A stretch of DNA of 64,000 nucleotides, taken from the NCBI GenBank assembly GCA_963811255.1, contig CAWEQI010000001.1, forward strand, positions 682,001-746,000. Reading direction: 5' to 3'. Numbering within the stretch: the first letter of the stretch is position 1; each line of letters begins with the position of its first letter. Shown here piece after piece: positions 8,656 through 17,496 of the stretch. The DNA is from Croceibacterium_B sp963811255 (GTDB lineage Bacteria > Pseudomonadota > Alphaproteobacteria > Sphingomonadales > Sphingomonadaceae). The position numbers were made by a program, and so were the translations under genes. A model generated the notes under the pieces. It was not told the DNA's origin, did not search any database, and worked only from the letters and a program-made list of their open reading frames with translations.

Positions 8656-9594
8656 GCGTGCCGGTCCGCCAGCCCCGGCAGCAGCTCCTCGGCGGCGGTG
8701 CCGGTTTCGTTGACCAGCCCTTCGGGATCGGGATGGATCAGCACCTCGACGCCGGGAAATTCGCGCTCGATCCGCTCTTCGAGCTCGTCCATCACCCGAT
8801 GGGCCTCGGCGACGGTCATGTCGCCGTTCACCATCGCATGGAACTGCACGAAATCGTGCGTGCCGCTGGTCCGGGTGCGCAGGTCGTGCACGCCCCTCAG
8901 CTCGGGATGCCTGGCGAGGGTGGCGAGGAACTGCTCGCGCTTCTCGTCGGGCCATTCGCGGTCCATCAGGTTGTTGATCGCCTCCGACGAGGCGTGCCAG
9001 GCGCCCCAGGCGAGCCACACGGCGATCGCCAGGCCGAACAGCGGATCGGCGCCGGCGAAGCCGAGATAGTGGTCGAGCACCAGCGCGGCGATCACGGCGA
9101 CGTTGAGGAACAGATCGGACTTGTAATGGACGTTGTCGGTCTTGATCGCGACGCTGCCGGTCTGGCGGATCACGTGCCGCTGCCACCACAGCAGCACGAA
9201 GGTGCCGGCGATCGCGATCAGCGAAACCACGATGCCGCCGGTCGCCGCGGCCACCCGGCTGCCGGCGAGCAGTTCGCTGATCGCCCGCCAGGCAAGGCCC
9301 GCGGCGGAAAGCGAAATCAGCACCACCTGGAACATCGCCGCCAGCGCTTCGGCCTTGCCGTGGCCGAAGCGGTGCTCTTCGTCCGCCGGCTGCGCCGCGA
9401 TCCACACGCCGGTCAGCGTGGCGATGCTGGCGACGAGGTCGAGCGCGGTGTCGGCGAGGCTGCCGAGCATGGCGGTCGAATCCGGACTGGATCACGGCCC
9501 AGATTTTCAGCGCCGACAGAACCGTCGCCATCGCGATCGAGGCGAACGCGGCGCTGCGGGTGAGCTTGGCGCGGGCGGCGAGATCGTCGGTCAT
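8652..9594 (-). CDS. Cation diffusion facilitator (CDF) family divalent metal efflux protein (frameshifted)
   Basis: This is a ~314-residue FieF/CzcD-like exporter of Zn2+/Fe2+/Cd2+ in exchange for protons. It has six transmembrane helices, metal-site text ADTALDLV in TM2, and the charged loop HRFGHGKAEALAA. The cytosolic C-terminal domain has histidines in GVHDLRTRTSG and HFVQFH-type strands (THDFVQFHAMVNGD). The frame breaks near 9480: the expected codons for QSGSTAMLGS carry one extra T, so the first 38 residues lie in another frame. It overlaps pdxH (ATGA) upstream and phzF (ATGA) downstream. Metal specificity cannot be told from sequence alone. Confidence 0.9.
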
Positions 9595-10195
9595 GGGTAA
9601 AGCAACGTGCTGGCCCAGCCGTGGTTCTCGCGCGCGAACAGGCGCCGTTCGTGCAGGCGGTTCGGGCGGTCGAGCCAGAACTCGATTCGCTCGGGCGCGA
9701 GGCGGAACCCGGTCCAGTGCGGCGGCCGCGGGATTTCTTGGTCTTCGTAGCGGACGGCGAGCTGCTCGACGCGATCGAGATAGGTCTGCCGCGAATCCAG
9801 CGGCCGCGACTGGTCGGATGCGGCCGAGCCGAGCTGCGAGACCCGCGGACGCGAGTGGAAATAGGCGTCGGCCTCGGCGCCCGAGTCACTTCGCTCAGCG
9901 GCCCTTCGATGCGCACTTGCCGGCGCAGGCTCTTCCAGTGGAACAGCAGCGCCGCATAGGGATTCTGCGCGATCTCGCGCCCCTTGCGGCTTTCGGCGTT
10001 GGTGTAGAACACGAATCCGTCCGGTCCGTGGCCCTTCAGCAGCACCATCCGCACCGACGGACGCCCTCCTTGCGTCGCCGTGGCCAGCGCCATGGCGTTG
10101 GCGTCGTTCGGCTCGCTCGCCTGCGCCTCGGCGAACCACGAATCGAACAGCTCGAACGGGTCCGAGTCGGGGATCGCGTCCTGTTCAGCTTTCAC
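9591..10195 (-). CDS. pdxH: Pyridoxine/pyridoxamine 5'-phosphate oxidase (frameshifted)
   Basis: PdxH oxidises PNP/PMP to pyridoxal 5'-phosphate with FMN and O2, the last step of PLP synthesis. Visible family blocks are ANAMALATATQGGRPSVRMVLLKG, the FMN-binding region GFVFYTNAESRKGREI, RRQVRIEGPLSEVT, QTYLDRVEQLAVRYEDQEIPRPPHWTG-type text, and the C-terminal FWLDRPNRLHER. The start is a GTG (10195-10193). The frame breaks near 9883-9887, where two extra bases lie before the EADAYFHSR block. The final TGA overlaps the ATG of the CDF gene, so it heads a three-gene operon. Length (~200 aa) is normal. Confidence 0.9.
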
Positions 10196-10385
10196 GGCGT
10201 TTCCCTGACGAAGTTGACAACTCTGACAGGGTCCAGGCCAAAGTGTCGCCTTGCGCGCGAACGCGTCACCCTTACGAAGACCCCGACGGATGGAGCGGCG
10301 CCGTCATGTCCCAGCCCTAGACTCCGCAAGCGGAGTAGGAAAGCGCTGCTTGCACGCACGCACTGTTGCACCTAGCTAACACGCC

Positions 10386-11342
10386 ATGGCCGATCCGTAC
10401 TCGACCCTGGGCGTGGCGCGCAACGCGACCGAGAAGGACATCAAGTCCGCCTATCGCAAGCTCGCCAAGGAACTCCATCCGGACCGCAACAACGACAATC
10501 CCAAGGCGGCCGAGCGCTTCTCCGACGTCACCAAGGCCTACGACCTGCTGTCCGACAAGGACAAGCGCGCGCAGTTCGACCGCGGCGAGATCGACGCCGA
10601 GGGCAACCCGGCGATGCCGTTCGGGATGGGCGGAGGCGGCGGCTTCGGCGGCTTCCGCCAGGGCGCCGGCGGCGCGCGCGGCTTTTCGGCGCAGGATTTC
10701 GAGGGTTTCGGCGGGGCCGAGGGCCTCGACATCGGCGATCTCTTCGAGGGGCTGTTCGGCAACCGCGGCGGCGCGGCCGGAATGGGCGGCGCGGGCGGCC
10801 ATCGCCGGCCCCCGCCGCCGCGCAAGGGCGCCAACGTGCAGTACCGCCTGCGCGTGCCGTTCACCGATGCCGCCACACTCAAGGCCCAGCGGATCACGCT
10901 GGCCGACGGCAAGACCATCGACCTCAAGCTCCCGGCCGGCGTCGAGGACGGCACGCAGATGCGCCTGTCCGGCAAGGGCGAGCCGGGACCGGCCGGCAAC
11001 GGCGACGCGCTGGTGACGATCATGATCGAGCCGCACCCGTTCTTCCGCCGCGAGGGCGACGACGTGCGGCTCGAGCTGCCGATCACGCTCGACGAAGCGA
11101 TCAAAGGGGCCAAGGTCAAGGCGCCGACCGCCGACGGCGCGGTGATGCTCACCGTCGCACCCGGTTCGGGCTCGGGCAAGGTCCTGCGCCTCAAGGGCAA
11201 GGGCTTCACCCGCAAGGGCGGCGGCCGCGGCGACCAGCTGGTGACGCTCGAGATCGAGCTGCCCGACGACGTTTCGCAACTCGCCGAGAAGCTCGACGGC
11301 TGGAAGGACAGTCGGAACGTGCGCGCGAAGCTCGGCGTTTGA
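10386..11342 (+). CDS. J-domain protein, CbpA/DnaJ class II-like co-chaperone
   Basis: This 318-residue Hsp70 co-chaperone stimulates DnaK ATPase. The J domain covers residues 1-65, with the HPD motif at about 31-33 (LHPDRNNDN). A Gly/Phe-rich linker follows (about 75-140, many GGFGG repeats), then a two-part substrate-binding C-terminal domain (ITLADGKTIDLKLPAGVEDGTQMR and VMLTVAPGSGSGKVLRLKGKG). No CxxCxGxG zinc-finger repeats are present, so it is CbpA-like rather than DnaJ proper. It is divergent from pdxH, with about 190 bp between them for promoters; a TTGACA box occurs near 10215. Confidence 0.92.
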   Translation: MADPYSTLGVARNATEKDIKSAYRKLAKELHPDRNNDNPKAAERFSDVTKAYDLLSDKDKRAQFDRGEIDAEGNPAMPFGMGGGGGFGGFRQGAGGARGFSAQDFEGFGGAEGLDIGDLFEGLFGNRGGAAGMGGAGGHRRPPPPRKGANVQYRLRVPFTDAATLKAQRITLADGKTIDLKLPAGVEDGTQMRLSGKGEPGPAGNGDALVTIMIEPHPFFRREGDDVRLELPITLDEAIKGAKVKAPTADGAVMLTVAPGSGSGKVLRLKGKGFTRKGGGRGDQLVTLEIELPDDVSQLAEKLDGWKDSRNVRAKLGV

Positions 11343-11407
11343 CCCGCCGGGCGCCTTCCACACCGGCAACTCGACAGCGCGCGCCCGGCTGTTAGAAAAC
11401 GGGCGCG

Positions 11408-12458
11408 ATGGCTCCGACCTTGCCAGACCAGGACAAGCACGGCCCGCCCGTCGAAGACCTGACCCCCGAAGGGCGGCGCAAGGCCGCGCTGCGGCACATG
11501 GCCGGGTTTCAGGAGCAGGTCTCCGAGGCGGTCGCCCCCGGCAAGCGCATCCGTTCGGTGATCAAGCGCATCTTCATCGGCACGTACAACGACGGTTTCA
11601 TCCACGCCGGCAACCTGGCCTACATGTCGGTGCTGGCGATCTTCCCGTTCTTCATCACCGCCGCGGCGCTGTTCTCGCTGGTCGGCGAGCAAAGCCAGCG
11701 CGCCACCTCGATCAACGCGGTGCTCTATGCCCTGCCGCCGGTGGTCGGCGACGTGATCGGCCCGGTCGCGCGCAGCGTCATCCAGGCGCGCACCGGATGG
11801 CTGCTATGGGCCGGCGGGCTGGTCGGGCTGTGGACCGTCGGCAGCCTGATCGAGACGATCCGCGATATCCTGCGCCGCGCCTATGGCACCGAAGCGACCT
11901 CCGCCTTCTGGAAATACCGGCTGTTCTCGACCGGGATCATCATCGTCGCGGTGATCCTGCTGATGCTGAGCCTGGTCGCGCAAGTGGTGATCGGCGCCGT
12001 GCAGGAGGTGATCGACGCCTATTTCCCGCAGTTCGGCCACTGGCTCGGATCGCTGTCGCTGTCGCGCCTGGTGCCGGCCTTCGGCCTCTACGGCTCGTTG
12101 TACCTGCTGTTCTACACGCTGACGCCTTACGCCTATCGCCGGCCGCGCTATCCCAAATGGCCGGGCGCGCTGCTGGTCACCTGCTGGTGGATCCTGGTGG
12201 CGCTGGTGCTGCCGCCGCTGCTGCGGTTGGTTTTCAAGTACAATCTCACCTACGGCGCGCTCGCCGGGGTCATGATCGCGCTTTTCTTTTTCTGGCTCGT
12301 CGGCTTAGGGATGGTTATGGGCGCCGAGCTCAACGCCGCGCTGGCCGAAACGCCCGAGGAGGAGCAGGACGTGATCGGCCAGGCCGACAATCGCCGCCGC
12401 GCGGACGCGGTGCCACCGAACGACGATCAGCGAAGAACAGGAGGAGAGCACCGCATGA
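11408..12458 (+). CDS. YihY/BrkB family membrane protein, open into fabI
   Basis: This is a ~350-residue multi-pass membrane protein of the YihY (formerly RNase BN)/virulence factor BrkB family, with about six transmembrane helices between residues 65 and 315. Family text includes GNLAYMSVLAIFPFFITAAALFSLVG, LIETIRDILRRAYGTE and FKYNLTYGALAGVMIALFFFW. Function is not established; a flippase- or transporter-like role has been suggested for the family. The frame as read has no stop before the fabI start and runs in-frame into it. A TGA in the neighbouring frame at 12456-12458 would overlap the fabI ATG. One extra base in the last ~100 bp would explain the lost stop. The end given is that inferred TGA. 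Confidence 0.85.
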
Positions 12459-13259
12459 GCGGGCTGATGGACGGCAAACGCGGGCTCATCATGGGGTTGG
12501 CGAACGAGAAATCGCTCGCCTGGGGAATCGCCCAGAAGCTGCGCGAGCACGGGGCAGAGATGGCCTTTTCCTACCAGGGGGAAGCGCTCGGCAAGCGCGT
12601 GATCCCGCTCGCGGAGCAACTCGGCAGCGACTTCACCTTCGATTGCGACGTGGCCGACATGGCCTCGCTCGACGACGCCTTCGCCAAGCTCCAGGGAGCG
12701 CTGGGAGACGATCGATTTCGTGGTCCACGCGATCGGCTTTTCCGACAAGAGCCAGTTGCGCGGGAAGTTCTACGACACCACGCTCGACAACTTCCAGATG
12801 ACGATGAACATCTCGGCCTACTCGCTGGTCGCCGTGACCCAGCGGGCGCGGCGCATGATGCCGAATGGCGGCTCGGTCCTGACGTTGACCTACTACGGCG
12901 CCGAGAAGGTCGTGCCGCATTACAACGTGATGGGCGTGGCCAAGGCCGCGCTCGAGACCAGCGTGCGCTATCTGGCGAACGACCTCGGCCCGGAAAACAT
13001 CCGCGTCAACGCGATCAGCGCCGGGCCGATCAAGACGCTGGCGGCGAGCGGGATCGGCGACTTCCGCTACATCCTCAAGTGGAACGAGCTGAACTCACCG
13101 CTGCGGCGCAACGTGACGATCGAGGACGTCGGCGGGGCCGGGCTGTACATGCTCTCCGACCTCGCGACCGGCGTCACCGGCGAGGTGCACCACGTCGACG
13201 CGGGCTATCACCTGGTGGGGATGAAGCAGGAGGACGCGCCGGATATCGCGCTGGTTTAG
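12455..13259 (+). CDS. fabI: Enoyl-[acyl-carrier-protein] reductase (NADH) FabI (frameshifted)
   Basis: FabI performs the last reduction of each type II fatty-acid elongation cycle. Family blocks are KRGLIMGLANEKSLAWGIA (NADH-binding, with FabI's modified Gly motif), HAIGFSDKSQLRG, the active-site pair Tyr and Lys in YNVMGVAKAALE, and NDLGPENIRVNAISAGPIKTLAASG. A strong ribosome site (aggagg) lies 8-13 bases before the ATG at 12455, supporting an independent start although yihY is open into it. The frame breaks near 12703, one extra base around AGGGAGCGCTGGGAG before the block DFVVHAIG. The 3' 25 bases are repeated at 14138. FabI is the target of triclosan; the corrected length (267 aa) is normal. 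Confidence 0.93.
13222..13246 (+). repeat. 25-bp direct repeat, copy 1, at the 3' end of fabI
   Basis: These bases encode LysGlnGluAspAlaProAsp near the FabI C-terminus. They are repeated without mismatch at 14138-14162. Finding a gene-end duplicated about 0.9 kb downstream is the usual trace of insertion or recombination at a 3' gene end. Confidence 0.85.
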
Positions 13260-13382
13260 GCGCGTAAGGAAAGCGTAGCGCGGGCGCTCGCGTTCGGCGC
13301 CCCACGCACATCGCCTCGAAAATTGGGTTCGTTTGGAAATTCAAGAATTGCGTGGGTGCAGCCCGTCGCATAGGCTTCGGAA

Positions 13383-13847
13383 ATGACATCCGATCGCCAA
13401 ATTGCAGCCAATCGCAGGAACGCACAGAGGAGCACCGGCCCTCGAACCCCCGAAGGAAAAGCTGTCAGTCGCCAGAATGCGGTGCGGCATGGGGTGCTGT
13501 GCGACGACGTCACCACCCATTCAGAAAATTTCGAGCGCTACGATGCATTGCTTGAAGCTCTATGGAACGAGCTGAACCCCGAAGGGGAGCGTGAGTGTCT
13601 GCTCGTCGAGCGATTGGCCAATTTGTTTTGGCGAGAAAGGCGCCTGATCGAAGCCGAGCGTCGAGAACTCGACCAGCAATACGAGATTGCAGCACATCCA
13701 TACGGGGGAGGCTCCCCATCTCTAAGCTTGGGACAGCAACTCCTAATTGGCCGATACCAGACGATGTTGACGAACCAAATTTCCTCCACAATGAACCAGT
13801 TGGAGTTGTTGCAGGCCCGTCGGAAAGACGGCCAATCTCCCGAATAG
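13383..13847 (+). CDS. Hypothetical protein with STGPRTPEGKAVSR-type N-terminal motif
   Basis: This 154-residue soluble protein has an N-terminus carrying the recurrent motif NRRNAQRSTGPRTPEGKAVS followed by RQNAVRHG. The motif is shared by a group of uncharacterised proteins often present in several copies per genome. The C-terminal two thirds are helical and charged (LLVERLANLFWRERRLIEAERREL). No catalytic motif is visible. GC content is lower than in the surrounding core genes and it sits between two copies of the fabI 3' repeat, so it may have been acquired with that segment. Function unknown. Confidence 0.72.
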   Translation: MTSDRQIAANRRNAQRSTGPRTPEGKAVSRQNAVRHGVLCDDVTTHSENFERYDALLEALWNELNPEGERECLLVERLANLFWRERRLIEAERRELDQQYEIAAHPYGGGSPSLSLGQQLLIGRYQTMLTNQISSTMNQLELLQARRKDGQSPE

Positions 13848-14757
13848 ATCGCTCTCTTGCCTGCTCTTTTTTGTTGCTCGGTACCATTCCGACCCGAGTT
13901 GACACCCTGACATTCGCTCAAACTCGTCTTTGACGATCCGCGGCGACCACGAGCGCGATTACAGCCGCATCGACCGCAACATGCCAGATTCGAGCGCAAG
14001 CTAACCGAACACAAGGGCGGTTCGGCGCGCCGAGCATGCGCAGCGTCGCACTGATTTTCGTACTCGTTCAGCCCGAAGGCCAATCAAGTCCACCAATGTA
14101 GGCCGGCAAACCGTGACGGACCGCGCGCCCGAGACGCTGAAGCAGGAGGACGCGCCGGATATTTCGTTGGTGTGAAGTCGGCGCGACCCGCCGGCCGCAC
14201 CACGTAGCCTATTGGAATTGCAGCCGGCCCGATCCCAATAGACTTGTCGGCCGAAGGAAATTATGCTCCATCGGAAAAACGACAGGGCCATTCGGAAGCG
14301 GTCGAACCTTCGCAGGTCCCGCACCCTTGGTCTAGTAAAAAGGGTTGTGCGAAGATCATAGTTTCTAGGCGGACAGGCAGCGGTGCGGTGGACATTCGCT
14401 TACCGCTACTTTCCGGGGTGGAGCCGCTTCGTTCAGTTGAAGGGTGCCCCGTAAATGTCAGGGCATCGACGGGCCGCCGCGCGGCCCCTCGAAAGGGTCG
14501 ATAGGCGGAACGATGAAGTAGACACAGGCGCTTCTCGCAGGCATGCGCCGCGCTGAGCACGAGCGGCGTCGGGAGCATAGCCTGCGTCTTCTTGCGGTTT
14601 CCTTCTCGCGCATCTGAGAGACGGCCGCTTGGCCTCGGCTTCCTAGCAGGAGTGTCGTCTCCGACACCCGTGCGTACGGTGATCGGCGGAATCGAAAGGG
14701 CGCCCTAAGAAATTCAAATCCGGCAAGGTTTGAAATCATAGAGGAGCGGGTGAGTCG
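13848..14757. other. 910-bp region without a recognised gene, upstream of the capD-like gene
   Basis: No convincing coding sequence was found on either strand. The region contains the second fabI-end repeat (14138-14162). Composition is uneven. The final 60 bases are AT-richer and lead into a ribosome site (gaggag) for the capD-like gene, so the 5' promoter of the polysaccharide locus probably lies here. Confidence 0.6.
14138..14162 (+). repeat. 25-bp direct repeat, copy 2: displaced fabI 3' remnant
   Basis: Identical to 13222-13246. The following bases, to the TGA at about 14175, still encode a FabI-like terminus (…DISLV stop). The copy therefore carries a diverged stop region of its own, not just a chance match. 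It has no fabI homology upstream of the 25 bases. Confidence 0.8.
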
Positions 14758-16699
14758 ATGGATGGCATGACGACCAGGGCAAAGCATGCCTTGCAAAAAC
14801 GGTCCACTTCGTTGGTCGAATCGATGCTCGGGCTCGAACGCTGGCGCAAACGCGTGATCATGTTCACGATCGATGCGGTCCTGTGCGTTGTTTCGATCTT
14901 CTTGGCTTTTTCGCTACGAGTTCGGCGCCATGTCGTTTCCGATAGGGCCGCCGCTCATATTCGCGGCGGTGGCGGTTCCGCTTTTAATCCCGATCTTCTA
15001 TTTGGCCGGCGCCTACTCGACGATCTTCCGTTTCGCCGGGTCGCGAACGATCTTTCACCTCGCCCTCGCTGCGGCGGTCTATGCCATTCCGTTGGCGGCG
15101 GCCTTCATGCTGCGGAGTGTCCACGGCATCCCGCGGACCATCGCGCTCCTTCACCCGATCCTTTTTTTCGGTCTGGCGGCCAGTAGTCGAATGTTTCTGC
15201 GCTATGTGGTTATGGATGTCATCGTGCCCGGCACGTCCTCGAAGGCCGTATCGCGCGTGTTGATTTATGGAGCCGGGTCTGCCGGCCAGCAGCTTGCTTT
15301 GGCCCTTCGACATGAACCAAGCCTTCTGCCCGTGGCCTTCGTCGACGATGACCGTCGGCTCGACCGCCAGCGTCTCGACGGAGTGCCGATTTATCATAGC
15401 AGTCGGCTGGAAGAGATAGTCAGGACGCGGATGATTGGGACGGTGCTCCTCGCAATGCCGCGCGCGTCGAGACTGCGCAAGAAGGAAATCATCGACGAAC
15501 TGCGCCAATTCAAGCTGCATGTCCGGACTTTGCCGAATATGGGAGCGCTGGTGGAGGGCAAGGTATCCATCAGCGACTTGCGCGAAATTCAGATCGACGA
15601 TCTACTCAGCAGGGACGTCGTCAAACCCAACGAAATCCTTCTTGGACGGACCGTCGTTGGCAAGACCGTGCTCGTGACCGGCGCCGGAGGATCTATCGGA
15701 AGCGAGTTGTGCCGCCAGGTCTTGCAGATCGGGGCCAGGCGTCTCGTCCTGTTCGATATGTCCGAGTTCTCACTTTATCAGGTCGAAAAGGAGCTCCGTG
15801 ATCGCTGCGAGCAGCAGCAGATGTCGCATGTTGAAATCGTGCCGGTGCTGGGATCGATTACCAATGCCAAGCTGTTGCACAAGACTTTCGATGCGTGGCA
15901 CCCGGACACGGTATTCCATGCTGCTGCCTATAAGCACGTGCCGTTGGTTGAGGCCAATGCTATTGAAGCCGTGCGTAATAACGTACTCGGTACATTCGAG
16001 CTGGTTAAGGCTTGCCGTGCCGCGAACGTGAAGGATTTCATCCTGATCAGCACCGACAAGGCCGTGCGGCCGAGTAATGTCATGGGCGCGAGCAAGCGGG
16101 GCGCGGAACAGATCGTGCAATTCGCGGCAGCCCGCTCGCAAGGGCGCTATTCGTTAGTGCGGTTTGGCAATGTGCTCGGTTCGAGCGGATCGGTGGTCCC
16201 GCTTTTCAAGCGACAGATCGAAGCAGGCGGGCCCGTCACGCTCACCCACCGTGAAGTGACGCGCTTCTTCATGACCATTCCGGAGGCCGCGCAGCTTGTG
16301 ATCCAAGCCAGCGGCATGGCGCGCGGGGGCGAAGTGTTCGTGCTTGACATGGGCAAGCCGGTCAAGATTTACGATCTCGCACGATCGATGATCCAGTTGT
16401 CTGGGCTGTCCGTGAGGGATGAGAGCGATCCCACTGGCGACATCGAGATCGTCGAGATCGGTTTGCGACCTGGCGAAAAGCTCTATGAGGAGCTGTTGAT
16501 CGGCTCAAACCCCAACCGCACCGACCATCCTATGATCGTGATGGCGCATGAGGATTTCCTGAATGGCGAGGAATTGCATGGATTGATCGAAAGAATCGAA
16601 AAATGCGAGACCCGCCAGGAAGTGTTGGACATCCTTAGGAGTCTCGTGCCGGAATACACGCAGCAACAGATGTCAGAGATCGAGAAGCTCGCCAGTTAA
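14758..16699 (+). CDS. CapD/FlaA1-type nucleotide-sugar 4,6-dehydratase, membrane-bound (frameshifted)
   Basis: This ~646-residue protein is like PglF/WbpM/CapD. An N-terminal membrane region of about four helices (first at about 40-60) is followed by a CoA-binding-like Rossmann domain (RVLIYGAGSAGQQLALAL). A C-terminal SDR domain has TGAGGSIGSELCRQ, STDKAVRPSNVMGASK (the Met-x-x-x-Lys type active site usual in this group) and GLRPGEKLYEELL. The reaction is dehydration of UDP-GlcNAc-type sugars to 4-keto-6-deoxy intermediates at the membrane. The frame breaks near 14919, just after the first membrane helix (FLAFSLR then YEFGAMSF). Start ATG 14758 follows a gaggag site by 11 bases. It is the first gene of the polysaccharide locus. 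Confidence 0.9.
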
Positions 16700-17161
16700 G
16701 GCATCGATCTCGGCTTCAGCCATTTACGATAATCCCATCGCAAACACGGCTCGCGGAACCAGGGAGCAGTGAATTCCGCGTCGTATAATGCCCGAGACAC
16801 ATAGGACTGGCGCAGTTCGATACCATGGCGCTCGCCAAGGCCGATCACCATGAGCATCAGCTTGGCGTCGGTGGGATGGGTGACGCTCCGGATCGGCGAC
16901 ACAATGCCCCACGGGTTCTTCAGGCCCGCGTTGTCCAGCATCGCATCGGCCAGCAACCGCTTGAGCTTCGCGTTCTCATCCTGAAGCGACCGCAGACGCT
17001 TCACCTCCGACAATTCCAGCCCGCCATACCTGACCTTCCCGTTGTAGATCGCCGCCGCCGATACCCCGTGCTACCTCGCCAAATCGGCGGTCGTCGCGCC
17101 AGCCTTGATCTCCTACAAAACCCCGATGATCTGCTCTTCGGTAAACCTCATTCGCTTCATC
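16696..17161 (-). pseudogene. Decayed transposase mosaic: IS3-type OrfA joined to IS5-type fragment
   Basis: Reading minus from 17161, MKRMRFTEEQIIGVL is the start of an IS3-family OrfA. In-frame stops follow that block and again after TTADLAR. The reading continues YNGKVRYGGLELSEVKRL then LQDENAKLKRLLADAMLDNA, the leucine-zipper region of OrfA. Immediately after NAGLKNPWG the text changes to SVTHPTDAKLM and RHGIELRQSYV, which resembles the middle of IS5-type transposases. The join is therefore a mosaic of two dead elements. The DDE domain of either element is absent. The 3' end overlaps the stop of the capD-like gene. Confidence 0.75.
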
Positions 17162-17321
17162 GTCCGTCCTTCCATCAGGGCCGGACTCTAATCGAAACTT
17201 GAGGAAAGTCAGGGGTCACGTCACCCGGCAATATGGCAGCAGAGGGGTGGCGGCTGGGCGAATGCGGCGAGGATTGCATGCCGGACCGCTGGGAAGCCTG
17301 GTTGAGGCGGCGGATCGGGGA

Positions 17322-17490
17322 TTCGTTTTCGCCAAGCTCTCTCGGCGACGATGAGACATGGCGTCTTTCATTCCGTCGTCGACCCCAGCGCCACCATCAA
17401 CCGCTATTTCGCCGAACACAATCACAAACCAGGCCTTCCGTCCGGGCGGCGATCCCAAACGCGTCGTCACTGTTAATCAACCGCGGAAAC
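17322..17490 (+). pseudogene. IS630-family transposase C-terminal remnant
   Basis: Three short pieces in different frames join to an IS630 C-terminus: FAKLSRRR, then RHGVFHSVVDPSATINRYFA followed by EHNHKP, then GGDPKRVVTVN. The end of the family typically reads RLRHGVFHSV..AINRFIAEHN and then ADPDRIIAAV. At least two indels and a stop separate the pieces and nothing of the N-terminal DDE domain is left. It lies between the IS3/IS5 mosaic and the secreted protein gene, marking this stretch as a site of repeated insertion. Confidence 0.72.
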
Positions 17491-17496
17491 CAAGCG

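Noticed and set aside
7333..9594. Apparent CDF-PhzF-shadow fusion of 753 codons
   Set aside because: It results from the CDF indel near 9480 plus the phzF indel; the overlapping ATGA junction shows two genes.
14600..14700. Possible group II intron-like hairpin (gtgcgtacggt)
   Set aside because: Only one short arm resembles domain V; no partner arm or maturase gene is present.
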